Source of the DNA: Leucocoprinus leucothites
Taxonomy: Eukaryota; Basidiomycota; Agaricomycetes; Agaricales; Agaricaceae
NCBI GenBank assembly: GCA_013368445.1
Contig: JAACJO010000013.1
Coordinates: forward strand, 62,001 to 126,000
Length of the DNA: 64,000 nt
Direction: 5' to 3'
The position numbers were made by a program, and so were the translations under genes. The notes beneath the pieces were generated by a model. The model searched no databases. It saw only the letters and a list, made by a program, of their open reading frames with translations, and was not told where the DNA came from. The stretch's first letter is position 1. Every line of letters starts with the position of its first letter. Positions 28,795-42,248 of this stretch are shown piece by piece.

Positions 28795-31191
28795 ATGGAT
28801 GATGAAACAGCAGAAATTGAACTGGTATACCCCTTTCACTGTGAAGTGAAGCTCATAGTAACCAATCGATATAGCTTGAGCAGAATCTCCAGAAAACACG
28901 CCAGATTTCAAAACGAATGACCTGTACGAATAACAATACCTACCTGCCAGCTCTACGTTGACCTGATTAGCTCTACTTGACAGCTTCGATACGCGACTGG
29001 CCAAGCTTGAGAAATCCATTTTGCCCCTATATAATGCTGCGCAAATCCTGAATCGCAGATCTCACAGTACGTATAACATATGCGTACCTCGGATATAACT
29101 CATAATCTTGCGCCAGATATCGACCAGGCTCTGTCCAAGATCGATGAGATGGCGAGCACGCAGGAAGACTTGGCTGTGGAGGAAGCTTTCATTCTCAGGG
29201 GGTGAGATGCTTTATGCCAGTCGGACAGAATGTTGTTAACATCGCCCATAGTCCACAAGCAAATAATATCAAGGCCTACAAGGAGGCATTGGACCGCTTA
29301 AACGCGAATATCGCGTTTAAATCTAACGACCCTGATCTTGCTGAGACCGTACGTCTAGTCACAGGCGCTTCGACTCATCCCTGACCATTTCGTCCCCCAG
29401 GCTCGCCTTGTTGAGACTGGGGCCAAGAAGCTCACCCAGCTCTATACCACTATCGTCGCAGAAGGCTCCTCTGGTGTAACCCCCAAAACGCCGGGTACAG
29501 CTCTGGTATCCACGAACTTCCCATCATCTCTTCTCTCAAATCTATCTCCTCTCCTTTCTTACCTTCGTAGCTTACCCGTTCCATCAACACACCCCTCACA
29601 TCCCGCTGCTCCTGTAATCTTGTCGACGCTGACAGAAGCTCAGCGGGGCTACGCAGATATGCGAGGTAACTGGAGCGTCAAGTGTCTCGAGGGCCAGGGG
29701 AAAAGGCTTGTCACACGAGCTGATACCATCGACCCAATCACGACTGGAACCGAATTTGGTCAATGGGTTGAAACTCTTTTGGCTGTGACCGAGGCATGTT
29801 ATTTACTTCAATTTGCGTTCGTGTGGCCTTACTGATATGATCTATCAGGACGAGTATAAGCTCCTGAAAGAGTTATCTCCCTTGACAAATCCGGAAATCA
29901 TCGCCTCGTCGTATGGAGCCCTCCTCGCCCCTATTTTGAGCCTTTTCAATTCGGTACTTGGCCAAATGGCGGCACTCATCAAGAAATCACTACAAAAGTA
30001 CAACTTCCTCGCACTTTCCGCTTACGACGCTCTTCTTCAACAACAGCCAGCATGGGAAGAAGTTCTGTCTAGGCGAGGCTCGGAGTACCTTGACGACAAG
30101 AACGAGTTTCGGGACGGGTTGCAGACCTTACGGCAGATTTGTCTTCGCAGTTTCCCAGAATTTTTGGTGGACTTGAAGCTCGGAGCCAACAATCGCGATT
30201 CGGACACAAGTGTCAAGTTGGTGGATTTGACAACCGAGGTGATTGGCTGTACGCTTGACAGCTGTTTCTCGTGGCACTAACTTTGACTTCCTCAGACTGT
30301 CAAGTATCTGGAGCGAATACCTCAAGTACAAGCCGCGGTATCCTCTGCGCTGGTTGCTTTGGGAGATGGAAACTGGAAGATGGGTGAGGGCGTTCAAGTC
30401 GGGAAGGCCTCACAGGGCGGAGCAGTCGACGCAATTACCATCATGGAACATTTTCTATGTAAATTTTCTTCTCCTTCTCTCCTCCGTTTATCGATACTGA
30501 TTGGGGTTCTACAGATGATGTCGTAACAAATGCTATCAATAGTCTCAATACCATCTCACGCATACGTCGCTCTGCCTTTGGCTCAATATTCCTTCTCAAC
30601 AACATTTCCTACCTACGTCATCACCTGCTATTGCAACCACGTCACCCTGAGCTCCTCTCCCTCTTCTCACAACCTACCATCGACGCTATTAACTCGAACT
30701 GGCGCACGGCCAAAGCAGCATACTTTGACACGAATTTTACGCCGCTGATGCAGACCATCACGGACGACCCCAAGGAAAAGTCAGGAAAATCACAGGCAAA
30801 AGAGAAGTTTACGAGGTTCTTTGATTTACTTGAGGAAGTTGTTGAACGCCACCGGATGGCCAAAGTATTGGATGAGGACAGGGAGGCAAGGGAGGCTGTC
30901 GCTGATGAAATTGTGATGTTGGTAGTGCCGAGTCTGAAGAGGTTTACCCAAAAACAGAAGGAGAAAGAGTTCAGTCGGAGTGAGTATTTTACTGTTTCCT
31001 TTCCGTTCCCTTGTTCCCTGTGCTGACGGTCATCGGTTCCTAATATTTCTAAGATCCGCAGAAGTGTGAGTTTATTTTTATTTTTGTTTGGATTGAGGAA
31101 GTTTGCTCATGCTTATCGTTTATTCTGAATGACAGACATAAAACAAAGCCCAGATGACGTCGAAGCACGACTTCGAAGCTTGTATAATTAG
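28795..31191 (+). CDS. EXO70: Exocyst complex subunit EXO70
   Basis: Eleven exons: 28,795-28,824; 28,875-28,923; 28,971-29,066; 29,117-29,201; 29,252-29,348; 29,401-29,793; 29,849-30,238; 30,296-30,458; 30,515-30,979; 31,054-31,065; 31,136-31,191. They total 1,836 nt, 611 residues, normal for fungal EXO70. The N-terminus MDDETAEIELLEQNLQKTRQ leads into the coiled region (SFDTRLAKLEKSILPLYNAA). Later signatures are LLKELSPLTNPEIIASSYGA, FLLNNISYLRHHLL, and KFTRFFDLLEEVVERH; it ends YIKQSPDDVEARLRSLYN. EXO70 tethers secretory vesicles to the plasma membrane by binding PI(4,5)P2 and Rho GTPases, which supports tip growth. The sixth intron must be GC-AG (GAG|GCATGT...TCAG) to keep frame, and exon 10 is 12 nt. 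Total length divisible by three supports this model. No sign of decay. Confidence 0.93.
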
Positions 31192-33528
31192 TTTTGGCAA
31201 TAAGAACTTTACGCACGTGTTTTTATGGCATATGACATTCAGAGCAAGCTATCACGCTGATCACTTCAGAATATTTGAAGAACCGATGAATTTGATTTGA
31301 GGGTGAATAAATTGAATTCTCGCCCTTATCATTGACTCTTTCGTTTGCTGAACAGTGAATTGTGCCAGGAATGGTCTCCGTCTCGGGAGCTTATATCCTT
31401 CCCATCTGACTCAGTACCATAATCATTAAGCACATGTATTATACCAGGATTGTCCCAGAGCCTTGTGGTTCCATGTTCTCGTGCTGCCGTGGAAGACAGA
31501 ACTTGTGCCGAATGTAACTGTGAGAGAACCTGTGCTGTCTTCTTGCCACATTTGGTATCATCCCGTCTGACCCTTTTGCTATCTTTGTTGCAGCACAGAA
31601 CTGGTCAGCCTGTGGCCAAGCTTATCTTAAGGGCCTTGATCGTGCTTTCAGAGGCTTAACGCCGCCTAATGCCTTGTGCTATTTGTACTACCCGGCGTTT
31701 TTGCCGGCATTGAGGAAGAGGAATATTGGTAAATTCGGGCCATGGAAAGCAAGGCTTGGGCAGTATACTCCGTCCGGGCCGCCCTCGGCATGATACCGCC
31801 TGCCCCCGACGAAGGCATCAAGATTATACATCCGGTAGCTGATGAACCAGGTTTGATCACCCGTCCTGTGTGCTCAATCACAATGAATTGGTGTTCATTG
31901 GGCCAAGCTCAGGAAGTTCGTTGACCATGCGGGTGCGTATCCTTGTACCTTTCCCCATTCTATTTTTCTGAAGGTTGAATGATAATGCTTGGGACGCGGT
32001 TCTCAAATAGAGTCGGTTTCGTCCACAGCGCATCTCTCGTGTCTCAATTCTACTGTTCTACCGACTCTCATGTCAAGGATGGATCATGCAAGTCATGCGC
32101 TGTATCAGTGAATCTCAGGAGGGTATTGGTCAGTGGAATGCGAGATAGCGTGCATTTGTTGATTGTCAGAACAATGTGATAAACCCATACATAAGCAGCG
32201 GTTGCCTGTGGGACTCATGACTAGAGTCTCTTCGCCGGATGCACGAGGCGGCTTTTGGAGTTCCGCTCCTAACTTCCATGTTATGCTTCCCCTGCTCAAG
32301 TTCATCAAGCTCCGCCACACCGGCCCTTTTGGTTGATAGTGGGCCGGATTTGTGTGCTGGAACTTTTAAAGCTTTTTTCAAGTCGTTTTATATATATATA
32401 TATAACGGTGGCACTCCCTAACGCACCACGAGGGAATGTCGGATTTTGGTGAATGATGGTGAAGCGATGTTCTTCCGCCAGACCCGCTTGTCTCGTGGTC
32501 TGTTGGCATCTGGAGTGTGATCGTAAGTCTCTGTTTTCTGTGGGGTTGCGGTCGAGTAACACCTGAGCTTTTGCGTTTCTGTACTGAGTCCGGCAACAGG
32601 CTTGCGTGCCGTATCACACCGTGTTATCACTATATTCAATTGACGTGTTATCGAAAGGACCGATGGTAGATGCCTTCTGTTGCACCATTTCAGGAAATAA
32701 ATAGACGGTATGCTTCCTCATGTGCTCACCTCGACGGCAGGAGCTCTAACTTCTATTTGAAGCAATATGTTCATAGACGATGCTAAGTACGCGGAATGCT
32801 ATCCGTTTAGCTATCTTGTCATGTTGCTTACAATTCCTCGCAGACCATACGAGTGTCCTCAAAGTGCGAAAGTCTTATCAACTGTCTATGTTGCGTCTCC
32901 ACCTTGCTTGATGGTTGCAACCCACTCTGTGTCTTCTCCGATAGCGCAATCGTGACCTCTCCTCAGTCCACTAGGTGAATTGTCTTGGCATTTCCTCCCC
33001 ACGCTATCCTGCTGGCTGTTTCGTGTGGCAACTATCCTCTTTTGGAGGTAATAGACGTCCCAGATTATCGCGCACCTTGTCCTCGCTTGAAGCTTGAATT
33101 CCCTCGTATCTAAAAATAGCCTGCTTGTTGACTGGGCACGGCTCATTATATCTGACTGTCATCAAATATAACTATCGTATGTGCGGTCACGCCTAAATTG
33201 GCTTCTTAACCACCGTCAGACACCATTTACCTCGCTACGTTGCATGCAGTCGATCTCCCATTATGCTATGAGCACCTCATGTTCGTAGTCTCCCAAGAAG
33301 CGTTGCTTCTTCCCTTATCACGATTTCCTGCATCCTAACAGACTCACCGTGTTCCCATGTTGGAATATCCCATCATCGTCATCATATGGTTCCCTTTCTT
33401 CTTCCCTTCCTCATTCTGGCTTTCTCTGACTATATGATTCCAGGAATGCCATGGGATCGGACTGTGCATCTGATGGGGACCACCAGGCGGCATAATCTCG
33501 TGCTATGCAGCAAACAAGGGAGCTGCGA
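31192..33528. other. Stretch without a recognised gene
   Basis: Short open frames only. A small (TA)n tract lies at about 32,390-32,403. I see no domain or paralogue. Confidence 0.4.
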
Positions 33529-33536
33529 ATAAAAGG
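33529..33536 (+). promoter_or_regulatory. TATA-like box of the M36 peptidase gene
   Basis: ATAAAAGG in GCGAATAAAAGGGGAG, 116 bp before the ATG at 33,645, followed by a CT-rich leader (CTTCTCTCCCCTTCGATC). Confidence 0.4.
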
Positions 33537-33644
33537 GGAGACTGTCCTCGGGGAATGACCAAGGTTTTCGTCCAGAGCCTTACTTCTCTCCCCTTCGATC
33601 TTTGAGGCGTACCCTGCATTGTCTATTCGTACAACACGCTAACG

Positions 33645-36216
33645 ATGGTGGCATTCAACAAGTTTTTTACTTCGGTCCTCCTTGCTATCGCTTATGCTGG
33701 TACCGCCTCGGCGGCTCCTTGGCCGGCAAGCTCAAAGCACACTACTCATCGTCTGAGGCAGGTCACTCGCGACTTGGAGATTGAGACTTTCCATCCAGCA
33801 AGCACTTTTGAGGTAAGCTGATCCCTTCTTTTATATATCTTGACATTGACCTTTCTTCGTTATGGTGGTACTGTAGACGTTCGGCTCTGGAGTCGACCAC
33901 CCACTGCAGAAACGTGCTGACGAAGATTTGAAACAATCTGCCATCTCTTTCGTTAGCAAGCGTCTCTCGGTCGACCCTTCGACCGTCAACCTCCGGACTC
34001 AAGCTGTTACTGACACGGTCACTCATGCTTTCTTAACTCAACAGCATGTAAGTAGGACGATTGTCATCTAGACTCTTAAGGCCCTCTATAGGTGCTGACC
34101 TGTCGATGATGGTCATCAGGAAGGAATTCCCTTCGCCAACGCTGTTGCCAACATTGCCTTTAAAGACAACAAGATTGTTTCATTTGGCTCGTCCTTTGTT
34201 AAACCAGGTGCGTCTTTAACCTCCTTTAGAGGTTGCGATGGTTTGGTTGATTCTCGACTTGTCAGCTTCGATTGCGCCATCGACGCCCAGTATCACTGTC
34301 GAACAAGCCATCTCCTCAGCTGAGAAGACCCTCCAAGGCAAATTCAATGACCACCCAGCGACCCTCGAGTTCTTGGTTCGGGAGGACAACTCTGTTGCCC
34401 TCACTCATGTTGTCCAGATTGAGAATGCCGAAACCGGTGCTTGGTTTGAGGCTTTCGTCGACGCTCATTCAGGCGAAGTTCTCTCTGTCACTGATTTCGT
34501 TGCCAAGGCTTCAGTAAGCAACTGTCATTATGGCCCCAGCGACGTGTTAAATCGAAGTCTACTTGCAGTACAGAGTTCTTCCTATTACTTCGGAAATCCT
34601 TACCCAGGGGTTCCAAGTCCTTACAAATCCCCAGGATACAACCGCATCTCCTTCGGGGTGGCATAGTACTGGATCTGGCACGACCACGTAAGTAATTTAT
34701 CGAGCGCATCAAACCCATGCTCAAATCTTTTCCAGTGATACCTCGTTAGTCACCCTGGATTGGTCTTGAAAGTTAAACGAGGCTAAGGATTCGTTTTCAG
34801 AGGCAACAACGTTATCACCTTCAAAGGCTCTCAAACATCCACTACTCAACAGTCAGGTACTGGTGATGTTTTCAATTTTGTGCAAAACCCCAGCCAGGCT
34901 CCCACCGTTCAAGCCAATCTTGATGCTGCGCGCACGAACGCCTTCTACCTTGTCAACACTGTCCACGACTTCACCTACCGGTGAGTGTGGATGATCAAAG
35001 AGTTAAATATTGACCTAACAATCCGCTTGTATAGCTATGGCTTTACCGAGGTATGGCCTCCTGGTGGCTGATATCAGATTGCGAGGCTGATCCCGCATCC
35101 CTAGCGAACATTCAACTTCCAACAAAATAACTTTGGGAACGGTGGCGCACAGAATGATCGTGTGACTGTTTCCGTTCAAGATAGTGCTGGTCTCAACAAC
35201 GCTGATTTCGCCACTCCGGCCGAGTAAGTCGCTGTTATTTATTACTGGTGCTTGAAACAATGGTTGATATGGTCTTAGTGGACAATCCGGTCGTATGAGG
35301 ATGTTCCTTTGGGATGAGACAAACGTCAGTGGGATTTCCGCACCATTGTTCATTCTTGCTCAGCGGATTCATAGCCTGAACGTGATGGTGCACTTGAAAA
35401 TGACATTGTTGTCCATGAGAATACCCACGGTGTCACTAACAGGATGACTGGTGGTGGAACGGGCCGTTGCCTGCAGACACAGGAAGCTGGTGGGATGGGT
35501 GAAGGTGAGAAATCGGACCAGTGATTAAGCATCAATGTACCCAAAACCCTCCCTGCGATTAGGCTGGTCCGACGCGATGGCTGACTGGACAGAGAAAACC
35601 TCTTCTGCTGTTCCTGACTATATCATGGGCCAATATGTTATCAATGATAGTGGCGGTATCCGCTCGCACCCCTACTCCACATCTGCGTAAGCATACAAAT
35701 CTTGATGTTCATGACCAATTCTGTATTGATCTTCCGCCCAGCTCGGTCAACCCGCTGACATATGGCAGCCTTGCGACCTTAAACGAGGTTCACGGTGAGC
35801 TTCTTTCTTATGGTGTAAACCCCCATCTAATTGCGATCGTAATCAGATATCGGCGAGGCGTGGGCAAACACTCTTCACAACGTTTATGCTGCACTTGTTA
35901 GTGCACACGGCTGGTCAGCAACTGCGCGAACCAACCCTAATGGCACAGAAGGAAATGTAGTCCACCTTCATCTCTTCCTTGATGCTCTTCTTCTCCAGCC
36001 TTGCAACCCGACCTGTGCGTTATATTTTAAATGACGGAGAATGTTGACTGACACATGTTCATAGTCCTCACTGCTCGTGATGCTTGGATTCAAGCTGATG
36101 CGAACCGTTACGGAGGTGCTAATCGCTGCACTCTTTGGCGAGCCTTCGCTAGCAAAGGGCTCGGTGTTAATGCCTCCAACCACCGTAATGATGCTACAGT
36201 CCCTTCTGGTTGCTAG
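33645..36216 (+). CDS. Secreted fungalysin-type metallopeptidase (M36), intact
   Basis: Fourteen exons: 33,645-33,812; 33,877-34,047; 34,120-34,207; 34,266-34,513; 34,569-34,687; 34,801-34,980; 35,035-35,050; 35,105-35,223; 35,279-35,324; 35,375-35,504; 35,563-35,686; 35,742-35,794; 35,847-36,014; 36,065-36,216. Total 1,782 nt, 593 residues, the usual size. A signal peptide ([20 protein letters not shown]) is followed by an FTP-type propeptide ([20 protein letters not shown]) that is removed on activation. Zinc motif HENTHG at residues 399-404, with the third ligand expected in EGWSD. N at the third position replaces the usual Tyr but is not a ligand. Ends NDATVPSGC. Exon 7 is 16 nt. Secreted zinc endopeptidase digesting host or environmental protein. 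Three decayed relatives lie upstream in the window. Confidence 0.93.
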
Positions 36217-37071
36217 TCTGTGTTTGGGTTCTCGTGGTCAGTTTATCAGCATTTGTATGTACCAATAAATTTGTTTGTGTGGTTGAAGACCATGAGCATG
36301 GGACGAGATTTTCGACCGTGATCAAAGACACAAAAGCTAGTCATCTCAATAGCAGCGTTACTGAGTCACTAAATGTGAGTAAAGGTGGATCAGATATAGA
36401 ACATAGGATGCGAGGCTCGATATATCATTGGAGCGTGGATGGGCCGTCTCGGTTCAAGATCCTTGAAACATGGGATGTCATTTGTTTTCGTTGCTTTGCC
36501 CAAATCTTGGCGCTATATCTCGTCACCCCCATTTGAATATTCACATCGCTGGCATCCTCCTCGCTACGTGTCTGCAGTGTTTGGAACTTGGGGCCGCAGA
36601 TGTTCTCGTCACCGTGGGATCAAATACTTGAGGTCTGGGGTCTGAGTAATGGGATAACACAGCCCGACACAAGCCTTTCCTACAATACGGGAGCAGTAGA
36701 GGCGTAAATGATACTTAGAGACTTAGTACATCACCTAATCCTCGCTTGTCATAAGGCTACAGAGTCGGTGTATGCATGAGCCGACGACGGCGGCTGTCGA
36801 AGAAATGACCACGATGACTTTAAGGGAGCCGCCATTCTAAACTGATGCTGCCATAGACACAGAGTGCTTCATTACTGCACTGCAAAAGAGTGACTGCACA
36901 CGTTGAATGTTGAGGTTGAGCGTTGGATTATGGAAAATCATTGATCAATGCTGTGAGAACGTTGTTTGTTTGCTTCCCCGTCACGCGCTTCGAAACTACC
37001 TTAGTTCAAATTCAAACTTCAAAGGCATCACGATTGGCTGTTGCTCCTTAACGCCATCTTCCAGTTTATCA
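36217..37071. other. Intergenic stretch
   Basis: Between the M36 gene and the E(z)-like gene. Only short open frames; no supported gene. Confidence 0.45.
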
Positions 37072-40062
37072 ATGGCTTCGCGGCGCGTAGCTCCCTTACC
37101 CTCGCGTGCATCATCTTTTGATTCTCATAGGGACCCAGACGATCCTTCTGGTTCTAGAATCGGTGCTTCTGCAGCTCGAACTTACAAGCAGACATGGGAC
37201 GACTTCTATAAATGGAAGGCGGAAAACGACAAGGTGGAGCTAAATCAACTCTGCGTCAGCTCCCCGGGAGTCTATCTCGGATGGAAAAGGCCGGATGATG
37301 ATGACGCGAGAGGTTCCTCAGTCGCTGACGATGATGACTGGAATTCACAACACTCCTATCCTTCATCTTATTCCCCTTCCGAGCCTGCTACCGATCTTGA
37401 TCATAATGATATGCGTGACCTTGATAACGAGATGTCATTTCTCGCGTTCGAGGACACCACCTTAGCTGCTGACTCTAAAATTCTAATTCAAGTGTATCGT
37501 CATCTTCCCGAAGAACTTATGGACACGCCTGGTGACCTGTGGCATGATCAGTCATATTTCATGGCTGATTCTTATTGGATTTCCTTGAACTCAGGATCTT
37601 CTCAGACATCGGATAGGATTGACGGAGACTTTCTTCCACATCCACGCTATTTTTCTTGTACTGCAACAACCAACAACTCACCTCCTTTGACCCAGAAGTC
37701 GGATGGTCTAGCATTTTCACCGTTTGAGGATGATTTAGTTTTTGATCATCACCGATATCTTATGTCGTCTCCATCTTTTGATTGGCAGGCCGACTTTGTT
37801 GACCCTGATGGTGGGCGTTTATCCACTTCTTGAATGCCTTTGGCACTATTAATCATTCTTGATTTAATCTCAGTGGAAGTAGTACAACATGAAGTGGCAC
37901 GCCGGTTGCACTATGAGCTTGGTCTCTCATTCTCACAGATCAACAAACTCAAGATCCTCACCAATGTGAGAAAAACTCATGAAAGTGGTTTAGTTTGGGA
38001 TACATCTCAACGGGATCTCCTGTTCTGGTCTGGAGCAGGCCTTTCCGAGTTACCCCAGCTTCGCCTTTCCGAGTTGGAAACAATACCACCAGATCACGAT
38101 CTATTTGCACATTTAAAAATTGGGTCAAGAGCTTTCTGCCCGAATCTCAACTGTATACATGCGGCATGTGGAATTCATCGTATGTCGCACGTTTCTCTGG
38201 CTTCGAATTTACTCAATAAAGGCAAGGTGATTTTGGGTATCCGCATTTGCAACCAATCAACCCTACCCTTACCTCGCATCAGCTTCAGCTGTTGAAGGGT
38301 AAACCTTGCAGAAACCACTGTTTCAGGCATCTCGACGTTGCAAATGCCACAGACTGGGTATGTATGATTGTAAACCTCGCATTCGTACTCGTTTGTCATT
38401 ATTCCACTAGCCGCCATCGATTGGGAAAACGAACAGAGCGTTCAGGTTCTCAGAGGAATTTTGAACATCTGCCCTGATGTTCTACCTTGTGATCTCGCCG
38501 TTATGATGCATGCTAAATGTCAAGATGTGAGCGAATGGCCTATCCCACATGTGACAGATACTCAACTAACAGCACCATGAAGGTTTTTATCTATCGTACG
38601 CGATTCTTCGCAGATGATAGTATTGAGGATAACACCATCTTTGAACAAAATTGGATAATGCCGGGCTATATCTTTGGTGTGTTATTGGCGTCTATCAAAT
38701 TTCCTGCGCTGACTTAATAGTCAATTGAAGAGGACGATCCTTCGATGTCTGATTATAAAGATGCGAAAGCTACCTTTACACCGTATGCTGTAATCTCCTA
38801 CTGCATCTAGTCGATCCACGTTGACCACTCCCATTTATGATAAAGCCTACCCCCATGTCAGCATAAAGGTGCCTGTAGCCGTGACTCTGGATGTGAATGT
38901 TTTACCAAGAGACATCATTGTCAACGGAGCTGTAAATGCCAAGCCACATGCGAGTGATATTCAATTCGAACACCTCTGCTCCCTGCTGATTTATGATGAT
39001 CAGGTGCACTTCGCCGGAAAGGGTGCTCTTGTTCATATGAACCTGGCACTAGGAGGAAAACGTGCTCGACGGATGATTGTCCATGTTGGGCAGCCGGTAG
39101 GGAGTGTGATCCTGAATTGTGTAGGTCTTGTGATGCAAGGTGAGGGGATCTCGGTCTCGTTTTGTGCCATTGCTAATCAAATAATTTTTAGAGGTAGGTA
39201 CAACGATGTTCTTCGTAGGTGGTGACTGTAAAGTTGTTTCTACTACCAGGGAAAAAGTTTCACAAACGATTTATTTGCTCTAATGTTAGCGCTCAACGGG
39301 CACAATACCCGGTAGGTCCAATTCAAGGTTTTCATGATAGTGGATAAATATATCTCACGTATCTGAAAAACCAAGCTTCTCTACATTGGTCGAGGATCCT
39401 GGGGTCTTGGAGCATTCACAACACAAAAAATAGTCACCAATCAAGTTATTGGGGGTGAGATTCACGGATCCCGCTGATTGTAAACGTTGAATTCTGACAT
39501 TAATAATAGAATATACTGGCGAACTACTAACCCTTGAGTCGGATGCTGACACCGACAAAGTGTCTCCGTAAGTCGTGCCATAATGTTGACCCGGGTTTAT
39601 CTTTTCCGTAACCACATGTTCAGGATTCCGCACTACACTGGCCTAAACTACAAATTTGATCTCAACAGCACCTATATCATTGACTCGATGTACATGGGCA
39701 ATGAGATGCGCTATCTCAACCATGCAGGCCCTACGACTAAGGAGGAAGTCACGAATCCGACTAACACGAGGTCGACTGCGAATTGCCATGGAAAAGGTGA
39801 ATTATTCAATAGAGAACAGTCAGGATGTGTTCTCACAATAGGCCTCACTTAGTCGTCTACGTCAACAATTGTCATCGAATTCTTTTTATTGCAGGTGAGT
39901 TTTACAAAGCTACATCAAGCCCATGTGAGCTAACGTGTCACTCGTTGACTCAAAGACCGCCGCATTGAGGCAAATTCTGAATTGTTCATCGATTATGGCT
40001 TAAGTTATTGGACGGAAAAGGATGAGTGGCTGGGGGCCAAGGAAATGATTTACTGGCGTTGA
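37072..40062 (+). CDS. E(z)/EZH2-like histone H3K27 methyltransferase
   Basis: Start chosen at [20 protein letters not shown]; the frame is open further upstream but looks non-coding. Exon 1 ends at 37,810, exon 2 is 37,874-38,179, then many short exons. Recognisable parts: [35 protein letters not shown]; a SANT-like [20 protein letters not shown] followed by [11 protein letters not shown]; a CXC region at about 38,856-39,140 ([20 protein letters not shown], then [12 protein letters not shown]); and a SET domain from [14 protein letters not shown] through [28 protein letters not shown] to [11 protein letters not shown]. It is the catalytic subunit type of PRC2, adding methyl groups to H3K27 for gene silencing. 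The CXC region shows two frame discontinuities; one is explained by one C missing in a run at about 38,855, the other, at the intron after CQATC, is unexplained. The SET part is continuous. Confidence 0.8.
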
Positions 40063-42248
40063 TATATCAATAGGATTGAACGGGATTAACCGACATTTAT
40101 GTTAGCGGGTATCTGATGCATAAAGTTAGCCTATGTAGGCAAAACACTGGGATTATACGTTCGACCAACGCACTTGAAGCCTCGGTAGGTATCTCATGCG
40201 TAGGCATATGCCACGCGTCTGTCGTGGTGAGGCCAGGATTGACGATTTGAAAGACTACGGAACTGGGATAGTTGGAAAAAAATAGGAATGAGAGGAATCT
40301 CATGAATCCACTAAACCATGTGCTGTCGACTTAAGGCCATTTCCATTTTCGAAGCCACTGATTCTTCCGCCGAACCCACCGAACCCCGTTTATTGGATTC
40401 CCACGCATCATCTCTCCGTTCCGTCATAACTCCCTCACCCATTTTCATGCCAGCCAACTAATGACTTGATCCGCCCATATTCTTCCTTCCATAAGGCCAA
40501 AAAGCTGCGATGCACCGTAACCGACCCCGAGAATGCCAATATAACCCATCTTTAAGCCTATGGAATATGACTTAATCAGCACCAAACCCTCACAACCCCG
40601 GCAGGCACGCGAATTAACCCACCGCCACTGAGGTAGTCGTCGCTACGCTACCGTGGCTTTCCGCACAGATAGCACTGGAAAAAGGGGTATCGTAACGCAC
40701 GACCCACAGCCGCGTACATGGTGATCAGGAAGCGAGGTAAATGGACCGCCGCCTTGGATTCGTACATTTATTGACATATCTTCCCCGGATTTCAGTCTCC
40801 TGTCCTCATGTGAGATCACCGCCGTGTTCAGTTCGTTCTGCCTACGGAGTCCTCCGCCCGGTTGTTGGCAAAGCTCAGTTCAGTGACCAGCTCGTCCCAC
40901 ATAACCTGATACTGAGGTGAGTGGTCTTCTAAGTCTGCGCTTTCAATGTCCCTTGCTAACGTGGAAATCTCATTCAGAAATCCTCGACGGCACAGGCGAT
41001 GTTCGAATCAGACCTGTATCACAGTTCCCTGGAATAGCAAAGCAATTCATGACCCGCAGGGGAAGTTGAAAATTATCGACCTCTTCGGTTTGTACCCTCA
41101 AAGCGAGTAAGCCACCGTTCCCTCAGTTTGGAATCCCATCACTTACTAGCAGCATACAGGACGCTTGGCTTGGCAATCATCTTCATTAACGTCAAAAAAT
41201 CTTGAGCATCCTTATTCTCGCTCCAGTCAACCGCTTAGACAGATAACTGGATCCTTCCGGTTATCGTCTACCTCCAATTTCACTTCAAACACATCACTAT
41301 CACTAGTAATATCATTAACGTCCCGAGCTACCATAATCGCAATTGCACTACCACTCGACTTAGATGGTTCCATCTCTTTGTACGTAGCCAGAGCATCATC
41401 TGCTGAGTCGTTGTCCCTCTCACTACCTCACGAGTAAGTCTAAGTTTTCTAGTTCCTCCGACTCGTTGCCGACTATGATAACCAACTGTTCTCGATCAAT
41501 CACTCTCGGAATCACTGTCAAGTTGAGCGACTACGAGCTACGTAGATTGAATGCCAAGAACGGATAGCGGTAAGATCGATGAATAAGGCCTCAGTTGTTG
41601 ACTTTGCTGATGGTTAACCTACAGCACTGAGATTGACATAGCGCGCATGGAGATTGACAAGGGAGTTATGGCTGTCTCCGCCCTTCAAAATTCCTGCCGC
41701 ATATAAGTTCATCCAAATATTCCCATGTAAGTCAGCTTCATCGCAGCTTCCGCATCTTCGCGCGGTCTATTAACTATCAGCCACCACCCCAGTTCGACCT
41801 AAATCTGGGTATGCTACTAGCAAAACTTTTCAAATGAAAAAGTAAACTACGAGATAATGGCCAATATCAGCAGTTGTATTGAGGAGCTCGCCTCAGCATT
41901 CTGCGCAAGTACGAGAATAACGGACTCGTTATATCAAGTTCTCTATTGACATAACAAGGTATAATATCCGTGGAACAGAGCTTAGTTGGTATGGCGTAGG
42001 GGAATTGCCTTGGGAACGTGTTGTAGCTTTGAAGTGTGTCCCCGAAGTATGCTTTCTCCCGTTTCGCAACAGATACTAAGATGAATCTTCAGCTAGAGCC
42101 TATTCTCTGGTTCTGCCAGAGCTCGATGCAGTCAATGCGATGTTACGATCATCGGTATTGATGGACATCCCAAGTTGGTTTTTGCACCCACCAAAGCGAG
42201 GGCTTCACGGCGCCCATAGCTATGCTTAGGACAAAAGCGACCGAAACG
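40063..42248. other. Stretch without a recognised gene
   Basis: A Ser/Thr-rich frame (41,165-41,437, +) and scattered exon-like pieces with GT...AG boundaries occur, but no translation gives a motif I recognise. Confidence 0.35.

Noticed and set aside
28765..29019. 84-codon minus-strand frame starting MDFSSLASRVSKLS
   Set aside because: It is the antisense of EXO70 exons 1-3, which are strongly supported.
41165..41437. Ser/Thr-rich 90-codon frame
   Set aside because: Low-complexity composition only; neighbouring sequence gives no consistent exon chain.
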